A DNA stretch of 10,874 nt. Origin: Methanosarcina sp. UBA402. Its GTDB lineage: Archaea; Halobacteriota; Methanosarcinia; Methanosarcinales; Methanosarcinaceae. The notes beneath the pieces are model-generated. The model did no database searches. It was not told the DNA's origin and was given only the letters and a program-made list of their open reading frames with translations. The stretch is taken from NCBI GenBank assembly GCA_002509325.1, contig DADO01000148.1, forward strand, positions 1-10,874, in the 5' to 3' direction. A program made the translations under genes and the position numbers. Shown here one piece after another: positions 1-7,139 of the stretch; position 1 is the first letter of the stretch, and every line of letters begins with the position of its first letter.

Positions 1-137
1 GGCCGCCCGCAATTTGATTTTTTCAACGTTTGCTGGACCTTCCTGATATTATCTATGGCTTTTCTCTTTAACTCAATCATCTTTTCCATTTCACTTATTT
101 TCAGTTCCATCCATTGTATTTTCATATCCAACTTCAT
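1..137 (-). CDS. Partial coiled-coil protein, runs off the left edge
   Basis: An open frame on the minus strand begins at an ATG at 137 and is still open at base 1, giving 45 codons. The peptide is rich in Met, Lys, Glu, Leu and Ile, with regularly spaced hydrophobic residues (for example MELKISEMEKMIELKRK), as expected of a helical coiled-coil N-terminus. No strong Shine-Dalgarno sequence precedes the ATG, and the frame extends only about 12 codons further upstream before a TGA. I do not recognise the family. Because most of the gene lies outside the window, it could also be a chance frame. The low-complexity helical composition is the only positive evidence. Confidence 0.4.
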   Translation of the reverse strand, partial: MKLDMKIQWMELKISEMEKMIELKRKAIDNIRKVQQTLKKSNCGR

Positions 138-436
138 TAATGCAACTTCTTTGGAAAAATAATCATTAGCAGTTCACTCAAAGAAAATGACAAAATTAAA
201 CTTGGTATTAACTCTGAACTGAGAATAAGGAAAATAGAAGAGGATCATATCAAGTATTTAGAATATCACAGACAGAATATTTTCAAAAAATGAGTAAAAA
301 ATAATGACATTATTATTCTATGAAGTTTTTTGCTAGTAAGATCACCACTGTCGATCTTTTACGGCATTGATGGAAGTTTTTCATGTTATCTATGACAGTA
401 TTATAAAGTCAGACTGTATACAATAATGAGAAATAG
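138..436. other. Intergenic region with an orphan open frame
   Basis: About 300 AT-rich bases. On the plus strand an open frame from about 143 to the TGA at 290-292 has protein-like composition near its end (ELRIRKIEEDHIKYLEYHRQ) but contains no ATG, GTG or TTG start, so it may be the decayed 3' end of a gene. A short inverted repeat (AAGATC/GATCTT, about 339-359) lies further right. The TATA box of the methyltransferase is at the right end. Nothing else was recognised. Confidence 0.4.
399..407 (+). promoter_or_regulatory. TATA box of the methyltransferase gene
   Basis: TATTATAAA lies about 30 bases before the ATG at 437. With usual archaeal spacing, transcription would start near 428, giving a very short leader. 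This fits the absence of a strong Shine-Dalgarno sequence (only GAGAAATAG precedes the ATG). Confidence 0.45.
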
Positions 437-1174
437 ATGAATAAATTAAAGGTGGTCAAGCTGACGCTTAAAAAGAGCCGTGAGTATGATGCTGATTTTG
501 TAAAAGAAAATATGATGGGACCAAACTCAATGAAAATCGTTGAGGAGCTATCGGAGTCTTTAAAAATTGAGAAAGGAATGCGAGTACTTGATCTTGGATG
601 CGGGCGAGGACTAACTTCAATATTTCTGGCAAAAGAGTATGATGTTACGGTTTTTGCAACTGACCTCTGGATCAGTGCAACCGAGAATTATGAAAGAATC
701 AGGTCAATGGGACTGGAAGATAAGATAATTCCAATACATGCAGAAGCCCATGATTTACCATTTGCTAATGAGTTTTTTGATCTTGCCATATGTGTAGATG
801 CCTATCACTATTTTGGGGTTGAGGAGGATTATTTGACAAAGCATTTTGCTCCACTTGTAAAGAAAGGAGGACAAATAGCAGTCGCAGTCCCTGGGTTGAA
901 AGAAGAGTTCACAAACGGAGTGCCTGCGGAGCTACAGCCATACTGGTTTGAGGATATGACTTTAACTCTACACTCATACGACTGGTGGTATAATCTCTGG
1001 AAAACTTGTGATTCAGTAAGGATTCAGGAGTGCAAAGAGTTAAAGTGTTTGGAAGAAGCCTGGCAGGACTGGCTTTCGTGCAACAACGACTACGCCCGCA
1101 GGGATATTGGAATGATGGAAGCTGAGGGTGGAAATTACTTTAATCTGGTTTCAATTGTAGCTACGAAGTTATGA
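437..1174 (+). CDS. Class I SAM-dependent methyltransferase
   Basis: A 245-residue Rossmann-fold methyltransferase, probably soluble. Motif I (VLDLGCGRG, residues 50-58) forms the glycine-rich SAM loop. An acidic residue at the end of strand 2 (D76 in FATDLW) would contact the ribose hydroxyls. AEAHDLPF (102-109) and the following DLAICVDAYHYF correspond to the adenine-binding motif and the post-motif III strand of small-molecule methyltransferases. The C-terminal part is rich in Trp and Tyr (PYWFEDMTL, YDWWYNLW, EAWQDWL) and probably forms the substrate cover. The substrate cannot be read from sequence. The family is often annotated as a cyclopropane-fatty-acid-synthase-like or ubiE-like methyltransferase, but nothing here points to lipids. 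The gene stands alone on its strand and is followed by a possible relic of a cupin gene, so it may once have been in a two-gene operon. The ATG at 437 is used because it fits the TATA box. Confidence 0.88.
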   Translation: MNKLKVVKLTLKKSREYDADFVKENMMGPNSMKIVEELSESLKIEKGMRVLDLGCGRGLTSIFLAKEYDVTVFATDLWISATENYERIRSMGLEDKIIPIHAEAHDLPFANEFFDLAICVDAYHYFGVEEDYLTKHFAPLVKKGGQIAVAVPGLKEEFTNGVPAELQPYWFEDMTLTLHSYDWWYNLWKTCDSVRIQECKELKCLEEAWQDWLSCNNDYARRDIGMMEAEGGNYFNLVSIVATKL

Positions 1175-1257
1175 AGAGGTTTTTAACGAGCCAGTTTTTG
1201 TTTTATTGCAGGGAGGGCTCAGGCATGAAAGATTTTCCGGAGTTTATGAAATATTGA
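1171..1257 (+). pseudogene. Possible truncated cupin gene start behind the methyltransferase
   Basis: A 28-codon frame opens at an ATG that overlaps the methyltransferase stop (ATGA). Inside it, a strong ribosome-binding site (GGGAGGG, 1210-1216) sits 8 bases before an in-frame ATG at 1225. The peptide from there, MKDFPEFMKY, then meets a TGA. From memory, this resembles the N-terminus of a small cupin family that begins M(K/I)DFPxFMKNP. No further cupin sequence follows, so if the reading is right it is a 5' remnant. It could equally be a chance short frame. Confidence 0.3.
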
Positions 1258-1681
1258 CTGGGAATATCTTGCCATTTACAACCTGCCATTTACAACCTGT
1301 CCTAACGACGTAAAAAATACCGTTCATTAACTTTTGCATATCTGCACGTGGCCTTCCTATATGTGGTTTCTGTGGAGGTAGATAGGGTTTTATATGGACT
1401 CCCGGTCAGCGATTTTCATGGAATGCATAATGCTATATTTATAATTTTAAAGAGATGTTAGTTTAGGAAAGGCTTTGTATTAAAAAATATTGTAGAATTC
1501 AATTATGTCGAATGAAAAAGGAAATCTCTAAATTTCACCGCACTTGATTCATCATCTATCCTTCTAATTCCTCTCTGAACACTTTTGTCAAGTTTGTTCG
1601 GGACGGCTCATCAATTTAGGGCATAAGTGAAATGAAAGTTAGCTGTAAGGCATCAGAGGCTCTGGAGTCCGGTCATGGGAT
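1175..1681. other. Intergenic region between methyltransferase and phosphatase
   Basis: About 500 bases between convergent genes. It contains the cupin-like relic at the left and a perfect tandem duplication of a 14-bp unit at 1271-1298 (GCCATTTACAACCT twice). The middle is AT-rich with no long open frame, and I see no clear terminator hairpin for either flanking gene. Confidence 0.5.
1271..1298. repeat. 14-bp tandem duplication
   Basis: Two perfect adjacent copies of GCCATTTACAACCT. Too short to assign a role; probably a slippage duplication. Confidence 0.75.
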
Positions 1682-2362
1682 CTAGATCCAGCCATTTTCC
1701 TCAAGAAATTCAAGGGCTTCAATAGCTCCGTCCCCAAAGGAAGCTTTTGTCACATAATCCGCAGTTTTCTTTATTATTTCGTCTCCGTTTGCGACAGCAA
1801 TCCCGAAACCTGAGACTTCAAACATTTCCACATCGTTTGCGGAATCTCCTATGGCTACAAAATCTTCGGGTTTTAGCCCCATCATGCCTGCAAGTTTCTG
1901 GAGACCGACACCTTTGTTGATTTTCGTGCTTTTAATATGGATAGCATATTTGGTATCAATCATTTCGACGCCAAAAGGCTGGGTTTTTAGAAGGGCTCTG
2001 GCTTTTTCAAGATCAAAGTCTCTCCTGAGAGCAACTTCGCTTTTTCGGTATAAAGGGTCAAGTTTAGTGAGCTTGAAATGCCGGGAAAGAAAAGAATAGG
2101 CTTTCTCGCATTCCTCCAGGGTTTCCTCAAAAGTGCCCTGTAAATCGAAGCGGATGGTTATAGCTCCTCCATTTTCTGCGATTACAGCCCCATCAAGGCC
2201 AATAAGTATTGAGGCTGTCCTTGCATAACATAAAGTATTTCCTGTGGCAAGTACGATAGGAAGTTTAAGAGAACGGATCTTTTTGACGGCTTCCAGATGC
2301 AGTTCCCTTTTCTCGCAGGTGATTGTCCCGTCAATATCAGCAACAATGGCTTTGAATTTCAT
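1682..2362 (-). CDS. Phosphoglycolate phosphatase, archaeal HAD family
   Basis: A 226-residue haloacid-dehalogenase phosphatase of the archaeal phosphoglycolate phosphatase (TA0175-like) type. It hydrolyses 2-phosphoglycolate to glycolate, a repair reaction for a by-product of oxidative DNA damage and oxygenase side reactions. Motif I is DIDGT, with nucleophile D9 and acid/base D11. Motif II is the Thr in ATGN (T40), motif III the Lys in TKINKG (K147 or K150), and motif IV GDSAND (172-177) supplies Mg ligands. Between motifs II and III lies a C2-type cap (about 80-150), the arrangement of this subfamily and of sucrose-phosphatase-like enzymes. Length matches the family. The ATG at 2362 was chosen over an adjacent upstream TTG. 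No clear Shine-Dalgarno sequence is visible. It lies downstream of the P-type ATPase on the same strand, but its own TATA box and a repeat-bearing leader suggest separate transcription. Confidence 0.88.
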   Translation of the reverse strand: MKFKAIVADIDGTITCEKRELHLEAVKKIRSLKLPIVLATGNTLCYARTASILIGLDGAVIAENGGAITIRFDLQGTFEETLEECEKAYSFLSRHFKLTKLDPLYRKSEVALRRDFDLEKARALLKTQPFGVEMIDTKYAIHIKSTKINKGVGLQKLAGMMGLKPEDFVAIGDSANDVEMFEVSGFGIAVANGDEIIKKTADYVTKASFGDGAIEALEFLEENGWI

Positions 2363-2434
2363 CAAAAAAGATTGGAAATGGGTAGATAAAATATTTCCCC
2401 ATCCATCTATACTTATACAGATTTGATTTTCGGA

Positions 2435-2529
2435 ATTTTATTGGGTTATTACCCTGAAATTGTATTGGGTTATTACCCTGAAATTGTATTGGGTTATTAC
2501 CCTGAAATTGTATTGGGTTATTATCCTGC
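2435..2529. repeat. 24-bp tandem repeat, about four copies, in the phosphatase leader
   Basis: Units begin at 2441, 2465, 2489 and 2513. The first three are nearly identical. The fourth is partial and has one change that breaks its palindrome (TTATCC for TTACCC). Each unit holds the inverted repeat GGGT-TATT-ACCC (first copy 2444-2455) followed by TGAAAT. The array lies between the proposed TATA box and the phosphatase start, so it would be part of the 5' untranslated RNA. On the minus strand one frame is open through it and would read NNPIQFQG repeats, but it has only a TTG start and overlaps the phosphatase start out of frame, so I do not call it a gene. Confidence 0.85.
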
Positions 2530-2550
2530 TTTTGAGACAGAATATTGTAG

Positions 2551-2560
2551 ATTTTTATAG
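2551..2560 (-). promoter_or_regulatory. Candidate TATA box for the phosphatase gene
   Basis: On the minus strand the sequence reads TATAAAAATC, the best TATA match in the gap. Usual spacing would put the transcript start near 2530, just before the 24-bp repeat array, leaving a leader of about 165 bases to the ATG at 2362. Confidence 0.4.
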
Positions 2561-2589
2561 ATTTCAAGCCTGAATGAAAACAAGATACA

Positions 2590-2606
2590 CCCTGCCGTTA
2601 ACAGGG
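2590..2606 (-). terminator. Candidate hairpin downstream of the ATPase gene
   Basis: CCCTG and CAGGG form a perfect 5-bp stem with a 7-base loop, 25 bases past the ATPase stop at 2631. On the minus strand it is followed by a moderately T-rich stretch (TGTATCTTGTTTTC). A second short palindrome (AGATAT-C-ATATCT, 2615-2627) lies between it and the stop. Archaeal termination depends mainly on T-tracts, so this is only suggestive. Confidence 0.3.
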
Positions 2607-2630
2607 CGGTTGTCAGATATCATATCTCTG

Positions 2631-5180
2631 TCAGATATTTCTTATTTTGCTTTTGAGTAATCTAAGCCACACAATACTTAGAGTTCCCACAATAAACACA
2701 ATCAGCAAGTCGTCACCGTGCAGCAGTGAGAACCGGAACAGGCTTCTTAAAGCCGGTACATACAGAACCAGAAGAAGGCCTGACAGCGCTCCAACGAGTA
2801 CATACCTTAATGCCTTGTTTTCCGAACATAAAGTTTTGATTATGCTCTGTGACCAGGAAAGATTTGCCACAATTAAAGTAAGATTGGAAATTACCAGCGT
2901 AGCAAATGTAAGTGTGCGGGCTTCGACTTCGCCCTTGCCCATATATAATGCGTACAGGAAAACAACAATTACTCCTGCGAGCATGCTTGTGCCCTGCAAC
3001 AGACTAAGGGCTAGACTTTTTCTTCCAAACATTCTTTCTTGCAAATCTCGAGGTGGCCTGCTCATGATGTTTTTCTCTTCAGGTTCAGCCTCAAAGACTG
3101 TTGAACAGGCAGGGTCAATTATCAGCTCAAGAAATGCTATATGGGCAGGCAAAAGGACAAGAGGCAAACCAAACAATATCGGAAACAGGGCTAGCCCTGC
3201 AATAGGCATGTGGACTGAGAATATGTAACCTATTGCTTTCTTGAGGTTATCGAAAATCCTTCTGCCCAGCCTGACAGCTGCAACTATGGAAAAGAAATCG
3301 TCATTTAAAAGGACAATCGCTGCAGATTCGCGGGCCACATCCGTACCCCTTTCCCCCATTGCAATCCCGATGTGGGCGGATTTCAGGGCAGGTGCATCAT
3401 TAACCCCATCCCCTGTCATCGCGACAACCTCACCGTTTAATTTTAAAGCGTTTACAATTGCCAGTTTTTGTTCAGGCACAACCCTGGCGAAAATATTTGT
3501 TGTTTTGATTTTCTCTGCAAGCTCAGTTTGGTCCATGCTCGCAAGCTCAGGGCCGGTAATGTACTTATCCGGATCTTTTAAGCCTATCTGCCTTGCGATA
3601 TGCTGGGCTGTACCTGGATAATCCCCTGTAATCATAATGACTCTTATACCGGCTGTGTAGCATTCCTTTACTGATTGGGCAACTGATGGCCGTACAGGGT
3701 CGACAAAACCAAGCAGTCCTATAAATTCAAATTCAAAATCATGCTGTTTTTCAGGTAAAGTGTCATCCTGATAACTTGCTTTAGCCACACCTAAAAGCCT
3801 TAAGCCCGTGTTTGCCATTTCCTGAACATGAAACAGCAATTTCTCTTTCTCTGCTTCACTGAGGTGGCATAAATCTATAATAGCTTCGGGGGCTCCTTTT
3901 GCAGCAATAACATATTTACGGGAGTCGTGAGATTTCCATACGTTTGAGAGTGAAAGTAAGTTTTTAGAAAGAGGATACTCCCGGACAAGTTTCCATTCAC
4001 GGTGTATATCCTCATGTTCTGGAAGGAATTTTTCAGTGTTTATTTTGATCTCTTTCTCAAGCGGGTCAAAGGGGTCCTGCTGGCTTGCCAGATAGCCGAA
4101 TTCAAGCAGCTCATGAAATTTCTTGTCAAGCAGGCACTTATTATGATCAATCTCACAGTACCCATTTCCTGCATATAGAGAGCTTAAGATCATCTTATTC
4201 AATGTCAAAGTCCCTGTTTTATCCACACAGAGCACTGTCGAAGAGCCAAGTGTCTCAATAGCAGGCATGCGCCGTACCAGGACATTCCTCTTAGACAGAC
4301 GCCAGGCACCCATACTCAGGAATACAAGCAAAACTACAGAGAACTCTTCAGGGAGGAGAGCCATACTCAAACTCAGGCCTGCCAGCAAGCCGTGCAGCCA
4401 ATCTCCTCTGGTTAACCCGTAGACTACCACTACAAGGATACAGAGCATTCCTCCGAAAATAGCAAAATTCTTTACAATTAGGGCTGTTTCTTTCTTGAGT
4501 AAAGAATCCTCTTCGGCAATCGTTCCCAGAGCTATTCCAATCTTTCCCATCTCGGTGTGTATTCCTGTTGAACTTATGTGGGCTATCCCATGACCCTGAA
4601 TCACTAATGTCCCGGAATATACAAACGGCAGGTCATCTCCTCCTGGTTGCCCGGGCTGTAAGGACTGAGTTAAACCGGTAAATTCGCATTTTCGAACTGC
4701 CAAGGATTCGCCTGTGAGCAAAGATTCATCTACCAAGAGATTTGTACAAAACAGTAAAACTCCATCTGCAGGAACACGGTCTCCTTCTCTTAATATTAGA
4801 ATGTCGCCTTTAACAACTTCCCGCCCTGGAATTCTTTTCTGTTCCCCATCTCTTATCACAAGAGCCCTTGGGCTTGAGAGATTTTTTAAAGCTTCTAATG
4901 CTCTTTCGGTCTTTCTCTCCTGGTTAAATGTTATGCCTACAACCACAAAAACGAACATTAACAGTATCAGGGCATCTTTTACTTCTCCAAGAAACAGATA
5001 AATCAGCCCTGCACCTAAAAGAAGAAGCAACATTGGTTCTTTAAGAACATCCAGTAAGATTGAAAAAAGACTCTGTTTCTTCTGGGACGGCAACTCGTTA
5101 TAACCTTCATTTTTAAGAATTTCAGAAGCCTCTTCTTCAGAAAGTCCAGTTATATTTTCTGGATCAAATTTTGTTTCCAT
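2631..5180 (-). CDS. P-type cation-transporting ATPase
   Basis: An 849-residue P-type ATPase, an integral membrane pump that moves a cation using ATP. An N-terminal cation-ATPase domain is followed by TM1-TM2 (about 38-86), an actuator domain with TGES (156-159), TM3-TM4 (about 238-290) and the phosphorylation motif DKTGTLT (D320). The nucleotide domain carries KGAPE (428-432). The hinge motifs TGD (518-520) and TGDGVNDAP (589-597) come next, and the last six helices start near 650. Overall order and length fit the P2/MgtA-like COG0474 group. The TM4 motif reads PEEFS (277-281) where SERCA-type pumps have PEGLP. TM6 has E685, D689 and nearby E697 in a LELIIDP context, so the ion-binding site differs from Ca, Na/K and Mg pumps and the substrate is unknown. 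No metal-binding N-terminal CxxC domain is present, which argues against a heavy-metal pump. The ATG at 5180 has no strong ribosome-binding site. Confidence 0.93.
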   Translation of the reverse strand: METKFDPENITGLSEEEASEILKNEGYNELPSQKKQSLFSILLDVLKEPMLLLLLGAGLIYLFLGEVKDALILLMFVFVVVGITFNQERKTERALEALKNLSSPRALVIRDGEQKRIPGREVVKGDILILREGDRVPADGVLLFCTNLLVDESLLTGESLAVRKCEFTGLTQSLQPGQPGGDDLPFVYSGTLVIQGHGIAHISSTGIHTEMGKIGIALGTIAEEDSLLKKETALIVKNFAIFGGMLCILVVVVYGLTRGDWLHGLLAGLSLSMALLPEEFSVVLLVFLSMGAWRLSKRNVLVRRMPAIETLGSSTVLCVDKTGTLTLNKMILSSLYAGNGYCEIDHNKCLLDKKFHELLEFGYLASQQDPFDPLEKEIKINTEKFLPEHEDIHREWKLVREYPLSKNLLSLSNVWKSHDSRKYVIAAKGAPEAIIDLCHLSEAEKEKLLFHVQEMANTGLRLLGVAKASYQDDTLPEKQHDFEFEFIGLLGFVDPVRPSVAQSVKECYTAGIRVIMITGDYPGTAQHIARQIGLKDPDKYITGPELASMDQTELAEKIKTTNIFARVVPEQKLAIVNALKLNGEVVAMTGDGVNDAPALKSAHIGIAMGERGTDVARESAAIVLLNDDFFSIVAAVRLGRRIFDNLKKAIGYIFSVHMPIAGLALFPILFGLPLVLLPAHIAFLELIIDPACSTVFEAEPEEKNIMSRPPRDLQERMFGRKSLALSLLQGTSMLAGVIVVFLYALYMGKGEVEARTLTFATLVISNLTLIVANLSWSQSIIKTLCSENKALRYVLVGALSGLLLVLYVPALRSLFRFSLLHGDDLLIVFIVGTLSIVWLRLLKSKIRNI

Positions 5181-5220
5181 ATTTTTTCATACCCGCTGTA
5201 ATACCCCATGAACTCACGTG

Positions 5221-5230
5221 TTTTAATATT
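5221..5230 (-). promoter_or_regulatory. Weak TATA-like element for the ATPase gene
   Basis: The minus strand reads AATATTAAAA about 40 bases before the ATG at 5180, a plausible distance for an archaeal promoter with a short leader. Many similar AT runs occur in this gap, so the assignment is weak. Confidence 0.25.
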
Positions 5231-5457
5231 TCAAATTTTTTGTCTGGGAATATGGATGTGTTGCAAGGAAATTTTCAAAAATAAGTTCCCGAAATATAGT
5301 TATCTTTACTCTGTTATTATAATATTCCTTATATCCGTCAATTACATAGATAAATCTGGAGAGCACTTCTTTTTTTGCTTGTTTTTCCATATAAAACCTA
5401 CGTAGTTCAAGACAGGGGATATCAGATTGGAGGAGTTGAATCTTCAATTAAGTATTG

Positions 5458-5502
5458 AATCTGGATAAGAATCTGGATAAGAATCTGGATAAGAATCTGG
5501 AT
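5458..5502. repeat. 12-bp tandem repeat, 3.75 copies
   Basis: AATCTGGATAAG is repeated at 5458, 5470 and 5482, with a partial fourth copy at 5494. The copies are perfect, which points to recent slippage. On the plus strand one frame is open (NLDK repeats, about 37 codons from a TTG to the TAG at about 5568) but has no ATG, so coding is doubtful. Confidence 0.85.
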
Positions 5503-5638
5503 TATAAAATAGCGAAGACCAGCTGGTTGAAAATCATGGGAAACAAGAAGATAAAAAGCGAATCAAGCTAGGAAGAAAAAGAGGTATATAACCAAATAAA
5601 AACCCTTGATTTTGAACAAATAGATTTTTTATAAAGGG

Positions 5639-5688
5639 TGCGCTGGTGTGAAAATATTCCACAGCTTACAAAAGGGTGCTCCAGCGCA
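5639..5688. other. Hairpin with an 8-bp perfect stem, possible small RNA
   Basis: TGCGCTGG (5639-5646) pairs perfectly with CCAGCGCA (5681-5688) across a 34-base loop, which itself contains TGTG/CACA arms at 5647-5663. AAAGGGTGC occurs in both halves (about 5634 and 5672) as a direct repeat. A TATA-like TTTTTTATAAA precedes it at about 5625-5635 on the plus strand. The element is distinctly richer in G+C than its surroundings. An unrecognised small RNA or a protein-binding site are both possible. Confidence 0.35.
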
Positions 5689-5814
5689 ACTTTGACTGAA
5701 ATTACCTCGGTATAGTGCCCTAATTCAGGAACAAAAAATTCCAGATTTTAGAGTTGAATGAAGTATATTTTGCTGTTCAGTTATTTTACTGTCCATTTAC
5801 TGTCCAGATAGTTT

Positions 5815-6792
5815 TCACTGATCCATAATTCCGGCAGTAGAGACTGCGACAACAGCTTCTCCTTCGGGTAGGTTGGGGGAGTCCACAAGCCGGATAATTC
5901 TTTTATCTCCTTTGGATTTCCGCAGGTAGAGCCTGAAGGTTGCGGTGTGTCCCACAATATGCCCGCCTATGGGTCTTGTGGGGTCGCCGAAGAAAGTGTC
6001 GGGTTTTGCCATAACCTGATTTGTTACAACCACACAGGCATTGAACAGGTCCCCAAACCTTAGCAGGCTGTGCATGTGCTTGTTGAGCTTTTGCTGCCGG
6101 TCGGCAAGGGTTCCCCTTCCCACGTATTCAGCCCTGAAATGAGCCATAAGAGAGTCAACAATTAGCAGGCGGACGGGTTTGCCCATTTCTTTGAGCTCGT
6201 TTGCTAGGTCTGTTGCAGAGTCAACAAGAAGCATCTGGTGATTGGAATTGTATGCCCTGGCGACATGGATATTTTGGAGAAACTCTTCAGGGTTAAGTTC
6301 CATGCCGTACCTCTCGGAAAGCCCTTCTACCATCTGGGCAATTCTTTCAGGCCTGAAAGTGTTTTCAGTATCGATTATAACGACCGAACCATTGAGTCCC
6401 CCATGTTCCTTGTCCATCTGGACATTCACGGCAAATTGGTGAGCCAGCTGGGTCTTTCCGGAACCGAATTCTCCATATAATTCGGTAATTGCCTGGGATT
6501 CTATGCCCCCACCCATCATTTCGTCAAATTCCGTACAACCGGTGGTCAGCTTGCCTACATTTTTCCGCCTTTCAAGCACGATGTCTCCGGTCTCGAAACC
6601 TCCGATATCAGCAGCTTGCCTTGCACCATTGATGATTTTTGCAGCAGTTGATTCCCCGATTTCGGCTGTAGTTGCAAGTTCTGAAGGAGAGGCTACAGCC
6701 ACTGCTTCAATGGTGTTAAATCCGGCTTCTTTGAGTTTTTCTGCAGTTGCAGGGCCAACTCCGGGCAGATCTTCGAGTGAAATTTCGCTCAT
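5815..6792 (-). CDS. radA: DNA repair and recombination protein RadA
   Basis: The archaeal RecA/Rad51-family recombinase, 325 residues, the usual length. It forms nucleoprotein filaments on single-stranded DNA and drives strand exchange in homologous recombination. An N-terminal helix-hairpin-helix domain (LPGVGPATAEKL, 9-20, and a second around 40-55) binds DNA. The linker carries the polymerisation motif as FETG (66-69), with Gly at the position that is Ala in many relatives. The ATPase core has Walker A GEFGSGKT (107-114), Walker B LLIVDS (209-214), loop L1 with R221-type residues (HFRAEYVGRGTLADRQQ), and loop L2 (VMAKPDTFFGDPTRPIGGH). I chose the ATG at 6792: it has AGGAG 8 bases upstream (6801-6805) and gives the standard MSEISLEDLPGVG start. 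A longer frame from a GTG at 6846 would begin about at the transcript start predicted from the TATA box. Confidence 0.97.
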   Translation of the reverse strand: MSEISLEDLPGVGPATAEKLKEAGFNTIEAVAVASPSELATTAEIGESTAAKIINGARQAADIGGFETGDIVLERRKNVGKLTTGCTEFDEMMGGGIESQAITELYGEFGSGKTQLAHQFAVNVQMDKEHGGLNGSVVIIDTENTFRPERIAQMVEGLSERYGMELNPEEFLQNIHVARAYNSNHQMLLVDSATDLANELKEMGKPVRLLIVDSLMAHFRAEYVGRGTLADRQQKLNKHMHSLLRFGDLFNACVVVTNQVMAKPDTFFGDPTRPIGGHIVGHTATFRLYLRKSKGDKRIIRLVDSPNLPEGEAVVAVSTAGIMDQ

Positions 6793-6800
6793 TAGAAATT

Positions 6801-6805
6801 CTCCT
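6801..6805 (-). promoter_or_regulatory. Ribosome-binding site deciding the radA start
   Basis: The minus strand reads AGGAG, 8 bases before the ATG at 6792. This supports the 325-residue protein over the extended frame that starts at 6846. Confidence 0.7.
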
Positions 6806-6860
6806 AGATGCACATGTTTGTATAAGGTGCATAACAGTTGCTCCACAATGGTTTTGAAGA

Positions 6861-6870
6861 TATATATAAT
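6861..6870 (-). promoter_or_regulatory. TATA box of radA
   Basis: The minus strand reads ATTATATATA. Standard spacing places the transcript start near 6840, about 48 bases before the ATG at 6792. It is the strongest TATA match between radA and coaD. Confidence 0.6.
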
Positions 6871-6980
6871 TAGAGGAGGTGGGGTGAAAGTATTCTAAAG
6901 CGCCCCTAAAACGCAGTCATATTGCCGCAAAATATGGCAAATAGGAGATTGAAACTAGAAGGTTTTTCTGGCCTTATTTT

Positions 6981-7080
6981 AAAAATAGAATAAAAATGAG
7001 AGTAAAAAACAGGGAAAAATTTGAGTGGGAAATAAGGGAAAATAGAGGAAAATTGAGTAAGAATAGAGAAAAGAGATGAA
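6981..7080. other. Purine-rich tract upstream of coaD
   Basis: By my count 84 of 100 plus-strand bases are purines and only one is C. The tract fills most of the gap between the divergent radA and coaD genes. The open frame on its complement is a composition effect (Phe/Ser/Leu-rich) and not a convincing gene. Confidence 0.6.
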
Positions 7081-7139
7081 ATTTCCAAAAAACCGGTAAA
7101 AACCAAAACTTCTTTTTACTTGGCAGATTATCACCCATC

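Larger units (their letters stand above)
5181..5814. other. Intergenic region between radA and the ATPase gene
   Basis: About 630 AT-rich bases. Going left from radA it holds a G+C-rich inverted repeat (5639-5688), a 12-bp tandem repeat (5458-5502) and a weak TATA-like element for the ATPase (minus strand AATATTAAAA, 5221-5230). Short open frames on both strands around 5208-5447 overlap each other, lack ribosome-binding sites and show no family features, so I do not call them. Confidence 0.5.

Noticed and set aside
2337..2567. A 76-codon minus-strand frame through the 24-bp repeats (NNPIQFQG)
   Set aside because: It has only a TTG start, no ribosome-binding site, and runs into the phosphatase start in another frame; the repeats are better explained as leader elements.
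2647..5001. Plus-strand open frames of up to 193 codons inside the ATPase gene
   Set aside because: They are antisense to a clearly recognised gene with all its motifs intact.
5208..5447. Overlapping short open frames on both strands (65 and 74 codons) upstream of the ATPase
   Set aside because: They lie over each other in AT-rich DNA, lack ribosome-binding sites and show no domain or membrane pattern that favours either.
5455..5568. NLDK-repeat mini-ORF from a TTG
   Set aside because: No ATG and no well-placed ribosome-binding site; it is likely a by-product of the 12-bp repeat.
6793..6846. N-terminal extension of RadA from a GTG at 6846
   Set aside because: The AGGAG site, family length and TATA-derived transcript start all favour the ATG at 6792.
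6930..6957. GGAGATTGAAAC, like the end of an archaeal CRISPR repeat
   Set aside because: Only one copy is present, with no regularly spaced second repeat and no cas gene in the window.
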